Below, in pieces: positions 24,423-31,851 of a stretch of 64,000 nt of DNA (positions within the stretch are counted from its first letter, which is position 1; each line of letters begins with the position of its first letter). The stretch spans positions 1 through 64,000 of the forward strand of contig SFEA01000006.1 of NCBI GenBank assembly GCA_004557385.1, read 5' to 3'. The notes under the pieces are model-generated. The model saw only the letters and a program-made list of their open reading frames with translations. It did not search any database and was not told the DNA's origin. Origin of the DNA: Bacteroidales bacterium (lineage in GTDB: Bacteria > Bacteroidota > Bacteroidia > Bacteroidales > Muribaculaceae). A program made the position numbers and the translations under genes.

Positions 24423-26168
24423 TTACACCCTCGTCACACGCTGCGACGACAGCATACGGCTAATGTGGCGGTAGTTATCGGTATCGAGCTCTTGCATGCG
24501 TTTCACATTTGCCAGAATTATCAGTTTGCTTTTTGCACGCGAAAAAGCCACGTTAAGCTTATTAGGATTATACAAGAAGTCAGCCATCTCCATTGCATAT
24601 TCGGCATCGCCGGCTGTCATGGAATAGATAATCACTTCGCGCTCCTGACCCTGCATCTTGTCGACGGTGTCAACAGCCACCTGCAGCTTATCGGCTTCAT
24701 CGATGCTTTCGAGCTTCCTTATTGCTCGCCGCACCGCTGCCACCTGTGCCCTGAAGGGTGCAATCACTGCCACGTCTTTTGCTTCAAGCCCTTTGCCGAT
24801 GTATTCTGCCACAATGGCGGCGGCAGCCTCCGCCTCTACCTCCGACGCCTGAAGCCCACCGTCGTCGACGTCGTGCAGCACTATGGGCGCATCGAAACTA
24901 TACAACTTGTCGTTGCACATCACCCTATCGCCGCAGCCTTGGCTGGCAGGCTCTACCTTGCCGTCGTAGAACAATTCCGACACAAAATCGCAAATGGGCG
25001 CACACATTCTAAAACTGCGATTGAGCAGAGTGTAATTGCCCGGTTGCAAAAGCGCCTCAAATGCCGATTGACGCAAACATTCGGGCACATCGTCGCTTCC
25101 CATGATTGGCGCAAGCTGCTTGTGGTCGCCCGCCATTATCACCTTCTTACCTTTTACCATACCCATCATAGCCAAAGGGATGCTCATCTGACCAGCTTCG
25201 TCGATAATCAGCGTGTCGAACTCCAAATCGCGAGCCCGACTGGTGTACAAGCTATGCGGTGTCATTCCAACCAAGCATCCTCCTTCACGGCTATTTATGT
25301 CACTTACTTTAGGATGTTCTTCATTTGGTATATGATACTCTTGTCCATCAATTATCTTGGTGAAATGTGGTGCATGGTAGCTCTGACCTACCTTGAATAA
25401 ATTGTCAAACGCACGCATCTTGGCTGTTTGTATAAGCACATTGTTCACTGCCATGTGATTCGGACCCACAACCACCACCTTGCGTTTGCGAAACATAACC
25501 TCCGCAAGAATAATAAGTGCAAGCACAAACGATTTGCCGGTGCCCGGAGGCCCCTGAATCAGATAATAATCGTTGGCTGCTATACTGTTCAACACCGCCT
25601 CACGCTGATTGGGCGTGAGTTTAACATCTAATTCCTTTTCGAGTTTATCCACAATGTATTCAGCCTCTTCAACATCGCCAAAGACAGGCGCCTTGTGGCT
25701 GTTGAACAGCAAGTCGTTCCAAAACGTGTCCTCACTTGGCAAAGAGAATGTAAAATTGTTGAATACATTTTCCCGCAAGTCTACATTATTTTTGTCAAGC
25801 ACAAGTGTTTTGTCTAAAACATATTCCAAATCTACCATTAGTCTATATAGATAAACACTTATATATGCAGTATTTTCACCTTCATATTTATACAACGTAC
25901 ATTCCATTCCTAAGGCATCGCCATTTTCGTGCAAAAACAGACCGTCACCCTCTTTAAAATCTGAAAGATTGTGATTGAAATGCACCTTCATTATTAGATA
26001 CTTATCATCAATAAAACAAAAGTGTTTATCGTCGATGGTGACATTGTCAATTGCCTTGCGTTTTCTTATTCGTTCTTTCAACGGCAAACTCATTGTTGCC
26101 TCCCAACTTGCTTTCTGTGCCTCGGCTTCGGCATCGAAAAACTCACGTATTGCTTTATTCTCAATCAT
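24423..26168 (-). CDS. superfamily 1 (UPF1-like) DNA/RNA helicase
   Basis: Protein of 581 residues. Walker A GPPGTGKS is at 206-213, followed by VVGPNHMAVNN (motif Ia). DEAGQ is motif II and GDHKQLAPI motif III. SFRM lies near motif IV, and VDTVDKMQGQEREVIIYSMT plus NVAFSRAKSKLIIL are motifs V and VI. This layout is the SF1B/UPF1-like type with an N-terminal beta-rich region. Substrate and direction are not evident. It starts 5 bases after a small basic protein gene, so the two are co-transcribed. Confidence 0.9.
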   Translation of the reverse strand: MIENKAIREFFDAEAEAQKASWEATMSLPLKERIRKRKAIDNVTIDDKHFCFIDDKYLIMKVHFNHNLSDFKEGDGLFLHENGDALGMECTLYKYEGENTAYISVYLYRLMVDLEYVLDKTLVLDKNNVDLRENVFNNFTFSLPSEDTFWNDLLFNSHKAPVFGDVEEAEYIVDKLEKELDVKLTPNQREAVLNSIAANDYYLIQGPPGTGKSFVLALIILAEVMFRKRKVVVVGPNHMAVNNVLIQTAKMRAFDNLFKVGQSYHAPHFTKIIDGQEYHIPNEEHPKVSDINSREGGCLVGMTPHSLYTSRARDLEFDTLIIDEAGQMSIPLAMMGMVKGKKVIMAGDHKQLAPIMGSDDVPECLRQSAFEALLQPGNYTLLNRSFRMCAPICDFVSELFYDGKVEPASQGCGDRVMCNDKLYSFDAPIVLHDVDDGGLQASEVEAEAAAAIVAEYIGKGLEAKDVAVIAPFRAQVAAVRRAIRKLESIDEADKLQVAVDTVDKMQGQEREVIIYSMTAGDAEYAMEMADFLYNPNKLNVAFSRAKSKLIILANVKRMQELDTDNYRHISRMLSSQRVTRV

Positions 26169-26173
26169 AGCTT

Positions 26174-26341
26174 TTATTTCTTGCCAAAAATTTTGTCGAT
26201 TACTGCTTCGCCCACTTTGCGTTCAATGCCGGCTTTGGTGGTGGGTATGCCCGTAGCCTTGGTGAAACGGCGTTTCAGCGCTGTTATGCCAAGCGCTCTT
26301 TTAAGCGAAAAACTCAGTCCCGGAATTTTTGTGTTACTCAT
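26174..26341 (-). CDS. small basic protein (55 aa) upstream of the helicase, function unknown
   Basis: The frame is open further upstream, but the likely start is the ATG at 26341, because a TATATTTG -7 box at 26382-26389 lies inside the longer reading. The product is strongly basic (KRALGITALKRRFTKATGIPTTKAGIERKVG) and ends in IDKIFGKK. I recall similar short KRALGIT...TGIP...GRQRKVG proteins in Bacteroidota but know no function. The charge suggests nucleic-acid binding. The helicase starts 5 bases after its stop. Confidence 0.65.
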   Translation of the reverse strand: MSNTKIPGLSFSLKRALGITALKRRFTKATGIPTTKAGIERKVGEAVIDKIFGKK

Positions 26342-26381
26342 AACTATGTCGTAATTTTTAGATTGATATTGATTTTCTCCG

Positions 26382-26389
26382 CAAATATA
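26382..26389 (-). promoter_or_regulatory. -7 box (TATATTTG) for the small protein-helicase unit
   Basis: Matches TAnnTTTG and predicts a leader of about 37 bases to the ATG at 26341. The -33 box is weak. Confidence 0.45.
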
Positions 26390-26604
26390 GCAAGTAATTA
26401 TGAGCGGCACCCACCAACTGAAACATTACTGCAAAACTCCTCATTTTCAGAGCAATTATTTTTGAAACATTACACCCCTCTGCAATGCCGTATCACCATT
26501 TTTTTGAGGTACTCATTTAAACCGAAAGCAAAAAATATAGTCAATATTGGCAAAAGAAAGATTGAAAGATTCTGTAACAAAACTAACATTAAAGGCACGA
26601 AACG

Positions 26605-27381
26605 ATGAAGCTACACAACAAAATATCGGCATTGCTCACCGCATTAGTTATGCTCTGCGGCGCAAACGCTAATGCCGCTGCCACCACAAAATTCGCCAAC
26701 GAAAGTCTCAACTACGAGATTGTTTATCACTGGGGATTGATTTGGAAGCATGCGGCAAGCGCAACCCTGAGCCTATCAAACAACGGTAACTATTATAACA
26801 CCAGCCTCATGGCACGCACCGTGAGCTGGGCTGACAAGGTGTATAAAGTGCGTGACACTCTCACTTGCCGCATCGCTAAGGACGGGTTGCGTCCGGAACA
26901 ATACATCAAAACAGCCCACGAAGGCAAGCACTTCAGCAAGGACGTGGTCGACTACTCGTATGTCGACAACACTTCCACAGCCAACTGCACCGTTGTGCGA
27001 AAAGACAAGGAAACAAAGCACGTCACCCTGCAGGCTCCCGGTCAGGCTTACGATATGCTCAGCGTGTTCTACTATCTGCGCTCGCTCGATTTCGACAGCA
27101 TGAAGGCTAACGGATCGGTTAAGACCACCATTTTCTCGGGCCGCCGCAAGGAGAATCTAACCGTCACCTACGTTGGCGAGGAAACAATCAAGCTTCGCGA
27201 CAAAAGCACGCACAACAGCCACCACGTGACATTCAAGTTCACGCAGGACGGCAAAAAGAAATCGTCGGACGACATTCATTGCTGGATTTCAACCGACAAT
27301 GCCCACATACCATTGATGATTAAAGGCAGCGTGAGCGTTGGCGAGGTGCGCGTCTACTACAAAGCTCCCACTGCCAACTGA
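26605..27381 (+). CDS. DUF3108 domain secreted protein
   Basis: Protein of 258 residues with a signal peptide (about 1-25, ending ANANAAA). The body opens with NESLNYEIVYHWGLIWKHAASATLSL and has the repeated strand pattern of DUF3108, a beta-rich envelope family of unknown function. It ends in GEVRVYYK. It is monocistronic and closed by the terminator at 27412-27452. Confidence 0.75.
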   Translation: MKLHNKISALLTALVMLCGANANAAATTKFANESLNYEIVYHWGLIWKHAASATLSLSNNGNYYNTSLMARTVSWADKVYKVRDTLTCRIAKDGLRPEQYIKTAHEGKHFSKDVVDYSYVDNTSTANCTVVRKDKETKHVTLQAPGQAYDMLSVFYYLRSLDFDSMKANGSVKTTIFSGRRKENLTVTYVGEETIKLRDKSTHNSHHVTFKFTQDGKKKSSDDIHCWISTDNAHIPLMIKGSVSVGEVRVYYKAPTAN

Positions 27382-27411
27382 CACTTGTAAAACTCATGCA
27401 TATTTTACACC

Positions 27412-27452
27412 ACACCGCTTTATTCAACTCACTTGAATAAGCGGTGTTTTTT
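27412..27452 (+). terminator. DUF3108 terminator, overlapping the cutC promoter
   Basis: Arms 27412-27427 and 27433-27447 form a 15-bp stem with one bulged T, followed by six T. The 3' arm also contains the -33 box of the cutC promoter. Confidence 0.85.
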
Positions 27453-27463
27453 CGCTATCTTTG
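27432..27463 (+). promoter_or_regulatory. cutC promoter
   Basis: CTTG (27432-27435), 20 bases, TATCTTTG (27456-27463). The leader is about 22 bases. This placement rules out the in-frame ATG at 27444 as the start. Confidence 0.75.
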
Positions 27464-27491
27464 CAGTAAAACTGCGAAAAATAGCAAAACT

Positions 27492-28241
27492 ATGGCAACC
27501 AAACATCACATCCTTGAAGTATGCGCCGCCGACATCGACAGCGCCCTGAATGCTAAAGCCGGCGGTGCCGAACGCATCGAGCTGTGCAGCGCCCTGAGCG
27601 AAGGCGGCATCACCCCGTCATACGGCCTTGCAAAGCAAGCTCTGGCACTGGGCATGAAGGTGCATGCTCTCATCCGTCCACGCGGCGGCGATTTTCTTTA
27701 CAACCCACATGAGATTGACACTATGGTCGACGACATCGAGGCTTTACGCCGACTTGGCGTACACGGTGTGGTGATTGGCGCACTCACGCCCGACGGCGAC
27801 ATCGATGTGGCTGCCTGCCGCCGAATGGTTGAGGCTGCCGAGGGTATAAACATCACCTTCCACCGCGCATTCGACCGCTGCCGTTGCCCGCAAGAAGCTC
27901 TCGAACAAATCATCGCCCTTGGCTGCAACCGCCTGCTCACCTCGGGTCAAGCGCCCACAGCACTGCAAGGCGCCGAATTGATTGCCTCGTTGGTGCGCCA
28001 AGCTGCCGGACGAATCATCATTATGCCCGGCTGCGGAGTGAATGCCAACAACGCCGCACAAATACTTTCGCTCACCGGTGCCACCGAGATTCATGCCTCG
28101 GCAAGCGGCAATGTGGCAAGCCTGATGAATTTTGCCCGTAGCGATGTGTATATGGGCGCAAAAGATGCCAACGAAGATGTGCGCAAAGTCACCGACGCCC
28201 AAGCGGTGAGAGCCATTCTGGATGCCATCAACGCCGGGTAG
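27492..28241 (+). CDS. cutC: CutC family protein
   Basis: Protein of 249 residues starting MATKHHILEVCAADIDSALNAK. The family blocks GGAERIELCSALSEGG, HALIRPRGGDFLY, THRAFDR-like FHRAFDR, LTSGQAPTALQGAELI and IMPGCGVNANNA are all present. It is a TIM-barrel protein first tied to copper homeostasis; that role has been questioned and the reaction is not established. The start at 27492 was chosen because the promoter -7 box ends at 27463. The gene is monocistronic with a strong terminator. Confidence 0.92.
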   Translation: MATKHHILEVCAADIDSALNAKAGGAERIELCSALSEGGITPSYGLAKQALALGMKVHALIRPRGGDFLYNPHEIDTMVDDIEALRRLGVHGVVIGALTPDGDIDVAACRRMVEAAEGINITFHRAFDRCRCPQEALEQIIALGCNRLLTSGQAPTALQGAELIASLVRQAAGRIIIMPGCGVNANNAAQILSLTGATEIHASASGNVASLMNFARSDVYMGAKDANEDVRKVTDAQAVRAILDAINAG

Positions 28242-28316
28242 TTTGCACGGATGCCATCAACGCGTTGGTGGAAATTGCGCTTTGCTCCCCCCGGAACACA
28301 CTCACACAACACAACA

Positions 28317-28370
28317 ATATTCGCCGAGGCGATGTGATTTATTTTCACGCCTCGGCGAATATATTTTTTT
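28317..28370 (+). terminator. cutC terminator
   Basis: Perfect 15-bp stem (28317-28331 with 28348-28362), 16-base loop, then seven T. The next gene, on the other strand, ends at 28411, so the hairpin may serve both. Confidence 0.85.
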
Positions 28371-28410
28371 GGGGGAGTTGCCGCTACCTCGCGCAGGTTA
28401 GAGCGTGTGT

Positions 28411-29322
28411 TTATTTTGCTATGGAGAATCGGCGCGAAGTCAAGCGATAGTTGTCGGCAAAGATTTCAACGGTGTAATCGCCCGGGGTGAGAGCAGTGTT
28501 CACGTTCCAATAGATTGTCACGCCGGCAATTTCTTGTCCGGTGTATTCAATAGTCTTCTTTTCGGTGTAAGGCAAGTTGCCGCCCTCAAAGCTGAACGAG
28601 CCGTGAGCGCCCAGCACAGTGCCTTCGGGGCTTGTGATGCGCACAAACAAGGTCTTTTCGCCCACCGGCGTAGAGTTGTTTTGCGGAATGGTGAACGTCA
28701 CCTTCAACTGCTTTGCCTTCTTGATGTTCTTTTCGGTTTTGCCATTGCCCTTGATTGGCGTGAGCGACACACCGGTGACGTTGAGCTTTTCGGCAAGAAT
28801 CATACGTTTGGTGAGGTTTTCGTTTTTCTGCGACACCTCGCCTATTTGGCTGGTAAGTTGTTCGTTTTTGTTGCGAATCTCAAGGTTTTCGGCACGCAAG
28901 CCGGCATTCTCCTTGCCCAGCGAATCGATGATTTGCACATAATGGCGCATAATGCCCTTGAGCGTTTTAATTTCGTCCTGCAACTCGGCTATTCGTTTTT
29001 GGCTCGAAATCTTTTGGCTCTTGAGCTCGGCAAGAAGCTTTTCCACCTTGTCCTTAGCCTCGGTGTATTTGGTCAGAATCGAGTCGTTTTGCAGAAAACG
29101 CGTCTGCCCTTCCATACTCTGGAATTGCGTATTGAGTTGCTCATACTCGCCTGCAAGTTGATATTGGTCGCGCTGCAACTTAATTTCTTCTTTCTCAGCC
29201 TCAACCTTTTCGAGTTCACCACGTGTCTTGTTCATCGTAAACAGCAAAATGCCGATTACCACAATCAGCACAGCCATCAGGCTGCCGCCGATAATCATTA
29301 ATTTCTTATTGCTTAATGCCAT
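28411..29322 (-). CDS. membrane-anchored coiled-coil protein, function unknown
   Basis: Protein of 303 residues. One N-terminal membrane helix (about 9-30) is followed by a long coiled coil (about 32-170, rich in E, K, Q and L heptads). A C-terminal beta-domain (about 195-303, VGEKTLFVRITSPEGTVLG...WNVNTALTPGDYTVEIFADN) looks Ig-like. I do not recognise a named family beyond similar Bacteroidota hypotheticals. The build suggests an envelope spacer or scaffold. It has its own consensus promoter. Confidence 0.7.
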   Translation of the reverse strand: MALSNKKLMIIGGSLMAVLIVVIGILLFTMNKTRGELEKVEAEKEEIKLQRDQYQLAGEYEQLNTQFQSMEGQTRFLQNDSILTKYTEAKDKVEKLLAELKSQKISSQKRIAELQDEIKTLKGIMRHYVQIIDSLGKENAGLRAENLEIRNKNEQLTSQIGEVSQKNENLTKRMILAEKLNVTGVSLTPIKGNGKTEKNIKKAKQLKVTFTIPQNNSTPVGEKTLFVRITSPEGTVLGAHGSFSFEGGNLPYTEKKTIEYTGQEIAGVTIYWNVNTALTPGDYTVEIFADNYRLTSRRFSIAK

Positions 29323-29346
29323 TTTAGTAAGACTTTATTTCTTCTG

Positions 29347-29378
29347 CAAAGATACGGCAAAAGAATGGAATAAGCAAT
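29347..29378 (-). promoter_or_regulatory. promoter of the coiled-coil gene
   Basis: On the minus strand, ATTG (29375-29378), 20 bases, TATCTTTG (29347-29354). The leader is about 20 bases. Confidence 0.65.
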
Positions 29379-29444
29379 TGTTTGAAGGCTTGCTTAACAT
29401 AGCGGTCATCGCAATGAGTCATGGCAATGTCTCCGCCAAGCGGC

Positions 29445-30038
29445 TCAGATGTTGTAGAGCGTATGATTCTTTTTAGGTTTGGTTTGCTCCTGCTTGCGCT
29501 TGGCTTCGGCTTCCTCCACCGCCTTGGCGTCTTCGGCGCTTTGCACTTTCTGCTTTTTTTCTTTCTTGGCTTTCTGCTTGCCTATGGCAAAACTCTTCAC
29601 CACGTCCTCAGCCTCCTCGATGCTGCCAAGCAGATAGTTCACAGTCACCGACACCAGCAGGTCGCGGTTTTTGCACACCAGGTTGGCAAGCAGCGTGTGG
29701 CTGCCGTCGGGCATGGTGCCCGTGAGCGAATAGCACTTGAAGCCCTTCACCTTAATCTTATTGGGCTGACATTCATACATGTTATAGCCGTTGGCACGTC
29801 GCGCCAAATCCATCTGCATGTTGTCGTCGTTGGCGCCTTGCTTGTTGTAGAGCGTAATCACCAGCGCCATATCCTGCCACATAATCTCGAAATGCGATGC
29901 GCTGTTGTAGGTCACGGTTCCGCCATCGGGCACTTCGAAAGTGAGGTTGTGAGCCGACCATGTGAGTATTGCCGCATCGGTACGCATCCAAGCAAGCGCC
30001 AATGCCATGGCTACGACCACGCCTCGCAGGCTACGCAT
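29445..30038 (-). CDS. secreted protein with a basic C-terminal tail, function unknown
   Basis: From the ATG at 30038 the product is 197 residues with a signal peptide (MRSLRGVVVAMALALAWMRT then DAA). A compact beta-rich domain follows (LTWSAHNLTFEVPDGG...YSLTGTMPDGSHTLLANLV). A Lys/Glu-rich tail after about residue 150 ends in KPKKNHTLYNI. The frame is open upstream to 30119, but that would overlap the GH25 gene by 28 bases, so the shorter form is preferred; an ATG at 30062 is a third choice. No family recognised. Confidence 0.6.
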   Translation of the reverse strand: MRSLRGVVVAMALALAWMRTDAAILTWSAHNLTFEVPDGGTVTYNSASHFEIMWQDMALVITLYNKQGANDDNMQMDLARRANGYNMYECQPNKIKVKGFKCYSLTGTMPDGSHTLLANLVCKNRDLLVSVTVNYLLGSIEEAEDVVKSFAIGKQKAKKEKKQKVQSAEDAKAVEEAEAKRKQEQTKPKKNHTLYNI

Positions 30039-30091
30039 TATGTTAGTTGTTTTGTTATGCATAAAAAACATCTTGTTATGATAAAAAAACC

Positions 30092-30868
30092 TCAGAGCGA
30101 CTGCAACCAGCGCTGCCATGCGCCGCGGTCGCCATTAAACACGTCGAGGTCCACCTCGCCATCAATTCCTGCCACCTCGCCCCAATGGCTGTATTGCAAG
30201 ATGGTCCAATTATAATCAACCACCTTTTCGGGCTGCTTGAACGTGCACAGCCACAATAACTTGTCGTCGAGGTTGCCACGAATGAATTTCTTGTAGCCGT
30301 CCTTGTTGGTGTAAATCATCACCTTATAATTATTATTCTCGATACATTCCACCATCTTCACCAAACGCTTCACAGCCTCGTCGCGGTCAACAAAGATGTC
30401 GTTGCCCCATTCCTCAACGTCAATCACCAAAGGCAAATCAATTTCCTTGCCCTTCACCGACTTCAGGAAATTGTAGGCTTGCACGGTGCCGTTCTTTGCC
30501 ATACGGAAATAATGATAGGCACCCACTTTCAACCCTGCCTGCTTGGCAAGGGCATAGTTGCGCTCAAAGGTAGGGTCGACGTATTCGTTGCCCTCGGTGG
30601 CTTTGATAAACACAAAACTCAAGCTATCGGCGGCAAGCTGCTGAAAGTCAACGATGCCGTTGTGCTTCGAGATGTCGATGCCCACCACCGGATATTCCTT
30701 ACGGTCGACAACCACATTCGGGTGGTGACGCAGCAGATAGTAGATGGCACAGCCTATCGACACAAGACCCACCACGCCACACACCGTAACCCAGCGTATG
30801 AACCGGTCCACCTTTTGCTGCTCGCTTCGTTTTCTGTTTCTGTTTCGTTTAGCACTTTTTTTTGCCAT
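30092..30868 (-). CDS. membrane-anchored GH25 lysozyme-like muramidase
   Basis: Protein of 258 residues. A very basic N-terminus (KKSAKRNRNRKR) precedes one membrane helix (about 26-46). The GH25 domain begins at VVGIDISKHNG, with catalytic residues Asp65, Asp150 and Glu152 (LPLVIDVEEWG). FIKATEGNEYVDP and GAYHYFR are family blocks. It cleaves the MurNAc-GlcNAc bond of peptidoglycan; here it is probably held in the inner membrane facing the periplasm. A consensus promoter ends only 4 bases before the ATG, so the mRNA may be leaderless. Confidence 0.92.
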   Translation of the reverse strand: MAKKSAKRNRNRKRSEQQKVDRFIRWVTVCGVVGLVSIGCAIYYLLRHHPNVVVDRKEYPVVGIDISKHNGIVDFQQLAADSLSFVFIKATEGNEYVDPTFERNYALAKQAGLKVGAYHYFRMAKNGTVQAYNFLKSVKGKEIDLPLVIDVEEWGNDIFVDRDEAVKRLVKMVECIENNNYKVMIYTNKDGYKKFIRGNLDDKLLWLCTFKQPEKVVDYNWTILQYSHWGEVAGIDGEVDLDVFNGDRGAWQRWLQSL

Positions 30869-30872
30869 GACG

Positions 30873-30905
30873 CAAAGTTACAAAAAATGGTTTGAACCAC
30901 ACAAC
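30873..30905 (-). promoter_or_regulatory. promoter touching the GH25 start codon
   Basis: On the minus strand, GTTG (30902-30905), 21 bases, TAACTTTG (30873-30880), then four bases and the ATG. Transcription would start at or inside the start codon. Confidence 0.6.
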
Positions 30906-31063
30906 CGCCACAAATCATTTTTTCGATGCATGCCCACCGATTCACGCTTCCACCCTTAGCAAATGGTCGGCTGACTGAGCAGACAACGAAGCTAGCGCCA
31001 AAGCCATTGCTGCGGCAACCAGCGCGGCAATTCTATTTTTCGCTGCAAACAAGCGGCAGCAAA

Positions 31064-31101
31064 TAAATACTGCCCGAGGCGGTGTGGATGCCTCGGGCAG
31101 T
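31064..31101 (-). terminator. TM2-protein terminator
   Basis: Perfect 12-bp stem (31069-31080 with 31090-31101) followed on the minus strand by a T-rich tract. It lies 36 bases past the stop of the TM2 gene. Confidence 0.65.
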
Positions 31102-31136
31102 GATTAGTTTATTATATTATACACTTCGCCAACGAA

Positions 31137-31565
31137 TCAGAACAATGGAATTGATTGTGGGCAGTAGACATATTTTTGCTCGAACTGTTCTTGAGTGAGC
31201 GTGAGCATTATGATTCCTTGCACTAATGCCAGCACCGATGTGACGGCTGCAAGAATTCCACAAGAGAATATTGAAATAAGCAGGAACACTATGCCGGCTG
31301 TGTTTTTGCCAAGGTAGAAATAGTGGATGCCTAAAGCGCCGAGGAAGATGGCGAGCAATGCTGCCACGCCGCGCGAGCGTCCCGAAGGACCGCAGTCGAA
31401 CACGGTGCCGCCACTGGCGCTGTTATAGCCTTGTTGAAATCCTTGCTGATAGCCTTGATTGTATGCCGGCGAAAACTCGGTGCCGCAATATGGGCATTTC
31501 ACGTTAACTGAAGCTTGTTCGGTGGTGAACTGACGTCCGCATGATGGACATTGATGTTGTATCAT
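31137..31565 (-). CDS. TM2 domain protein with an N-terminal zinc ribbon
   Basis: Protein of 142 residues. A zinc ribbon (CPSCG...CPYCG, residues 6-27) leads into a Gln/Tyr/Gly-rich linker (YNQGYQQGFQQGY). The TM2 domain (about 68-125) has two membrane helices and a turn: GVAALLAIFLGALGIHYFYLGKNTAGIVFLLISIFSCG. TM2 proteins are small membrane proteins of unknown role. The gene stands alone with its own terminator. Confidence 0.85.
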   Translation of the reverse strand: MIQHQCPSCGRQFTTEQASVNVKCPYCGTEFSPAYNQGYQQGFQQGYNSASGGTVFDCGPSGRSRGVAALLAIFLGALGIHYFYLGKNTAGIVFLLISIFSCGILAAVTSVLALVQGIIMLTLTQEQFEQKYVYCPQSIPLF

Positions 31566-31708
31566 AGTGGTAAGTTTTTAATTTTTTTTGTTTCTGTTAA
31601 TTTGTCTCCCGTTTTTTTATCGGGTTTCTGTTAGTTAGACGCAGCGATTAGCAAAAAAGTTGCACCAAAATTAAAAAATTTTCTATAAAACATCAAAAAA
31701 ACCGAAGT

Positions 31709-31747
31709 AAAAAGGGCTATAGCAACGTGCCACATTGCTACAGCCCT
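31709..31747 (-). terminator. yidC terminator
   Basis: Stem AGGGCT-TAGCAA / TTGCTA-AGCCCT (31713-31747, one mismatch) with five T on the minus strand, 105 bases past the yidC stop. Confidence 0.75.
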
Positions 31748-31851
31748 AAATATTGATGTTTTTTTAATATCTGATTTTGCATTTATGCGCTGCTGCCGAT
31801 GCGATTTTGGTGATGTCACCGCCGCAGGTGCAGCTGCGCTGAGCGCACAGC

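Noticed and set aside
31631..31819. A 62-residue minus-strand frame between the TM2 gene and yidC
   Set aside because: It crosses the yidC terminator hairpin and has no recognisable feature.
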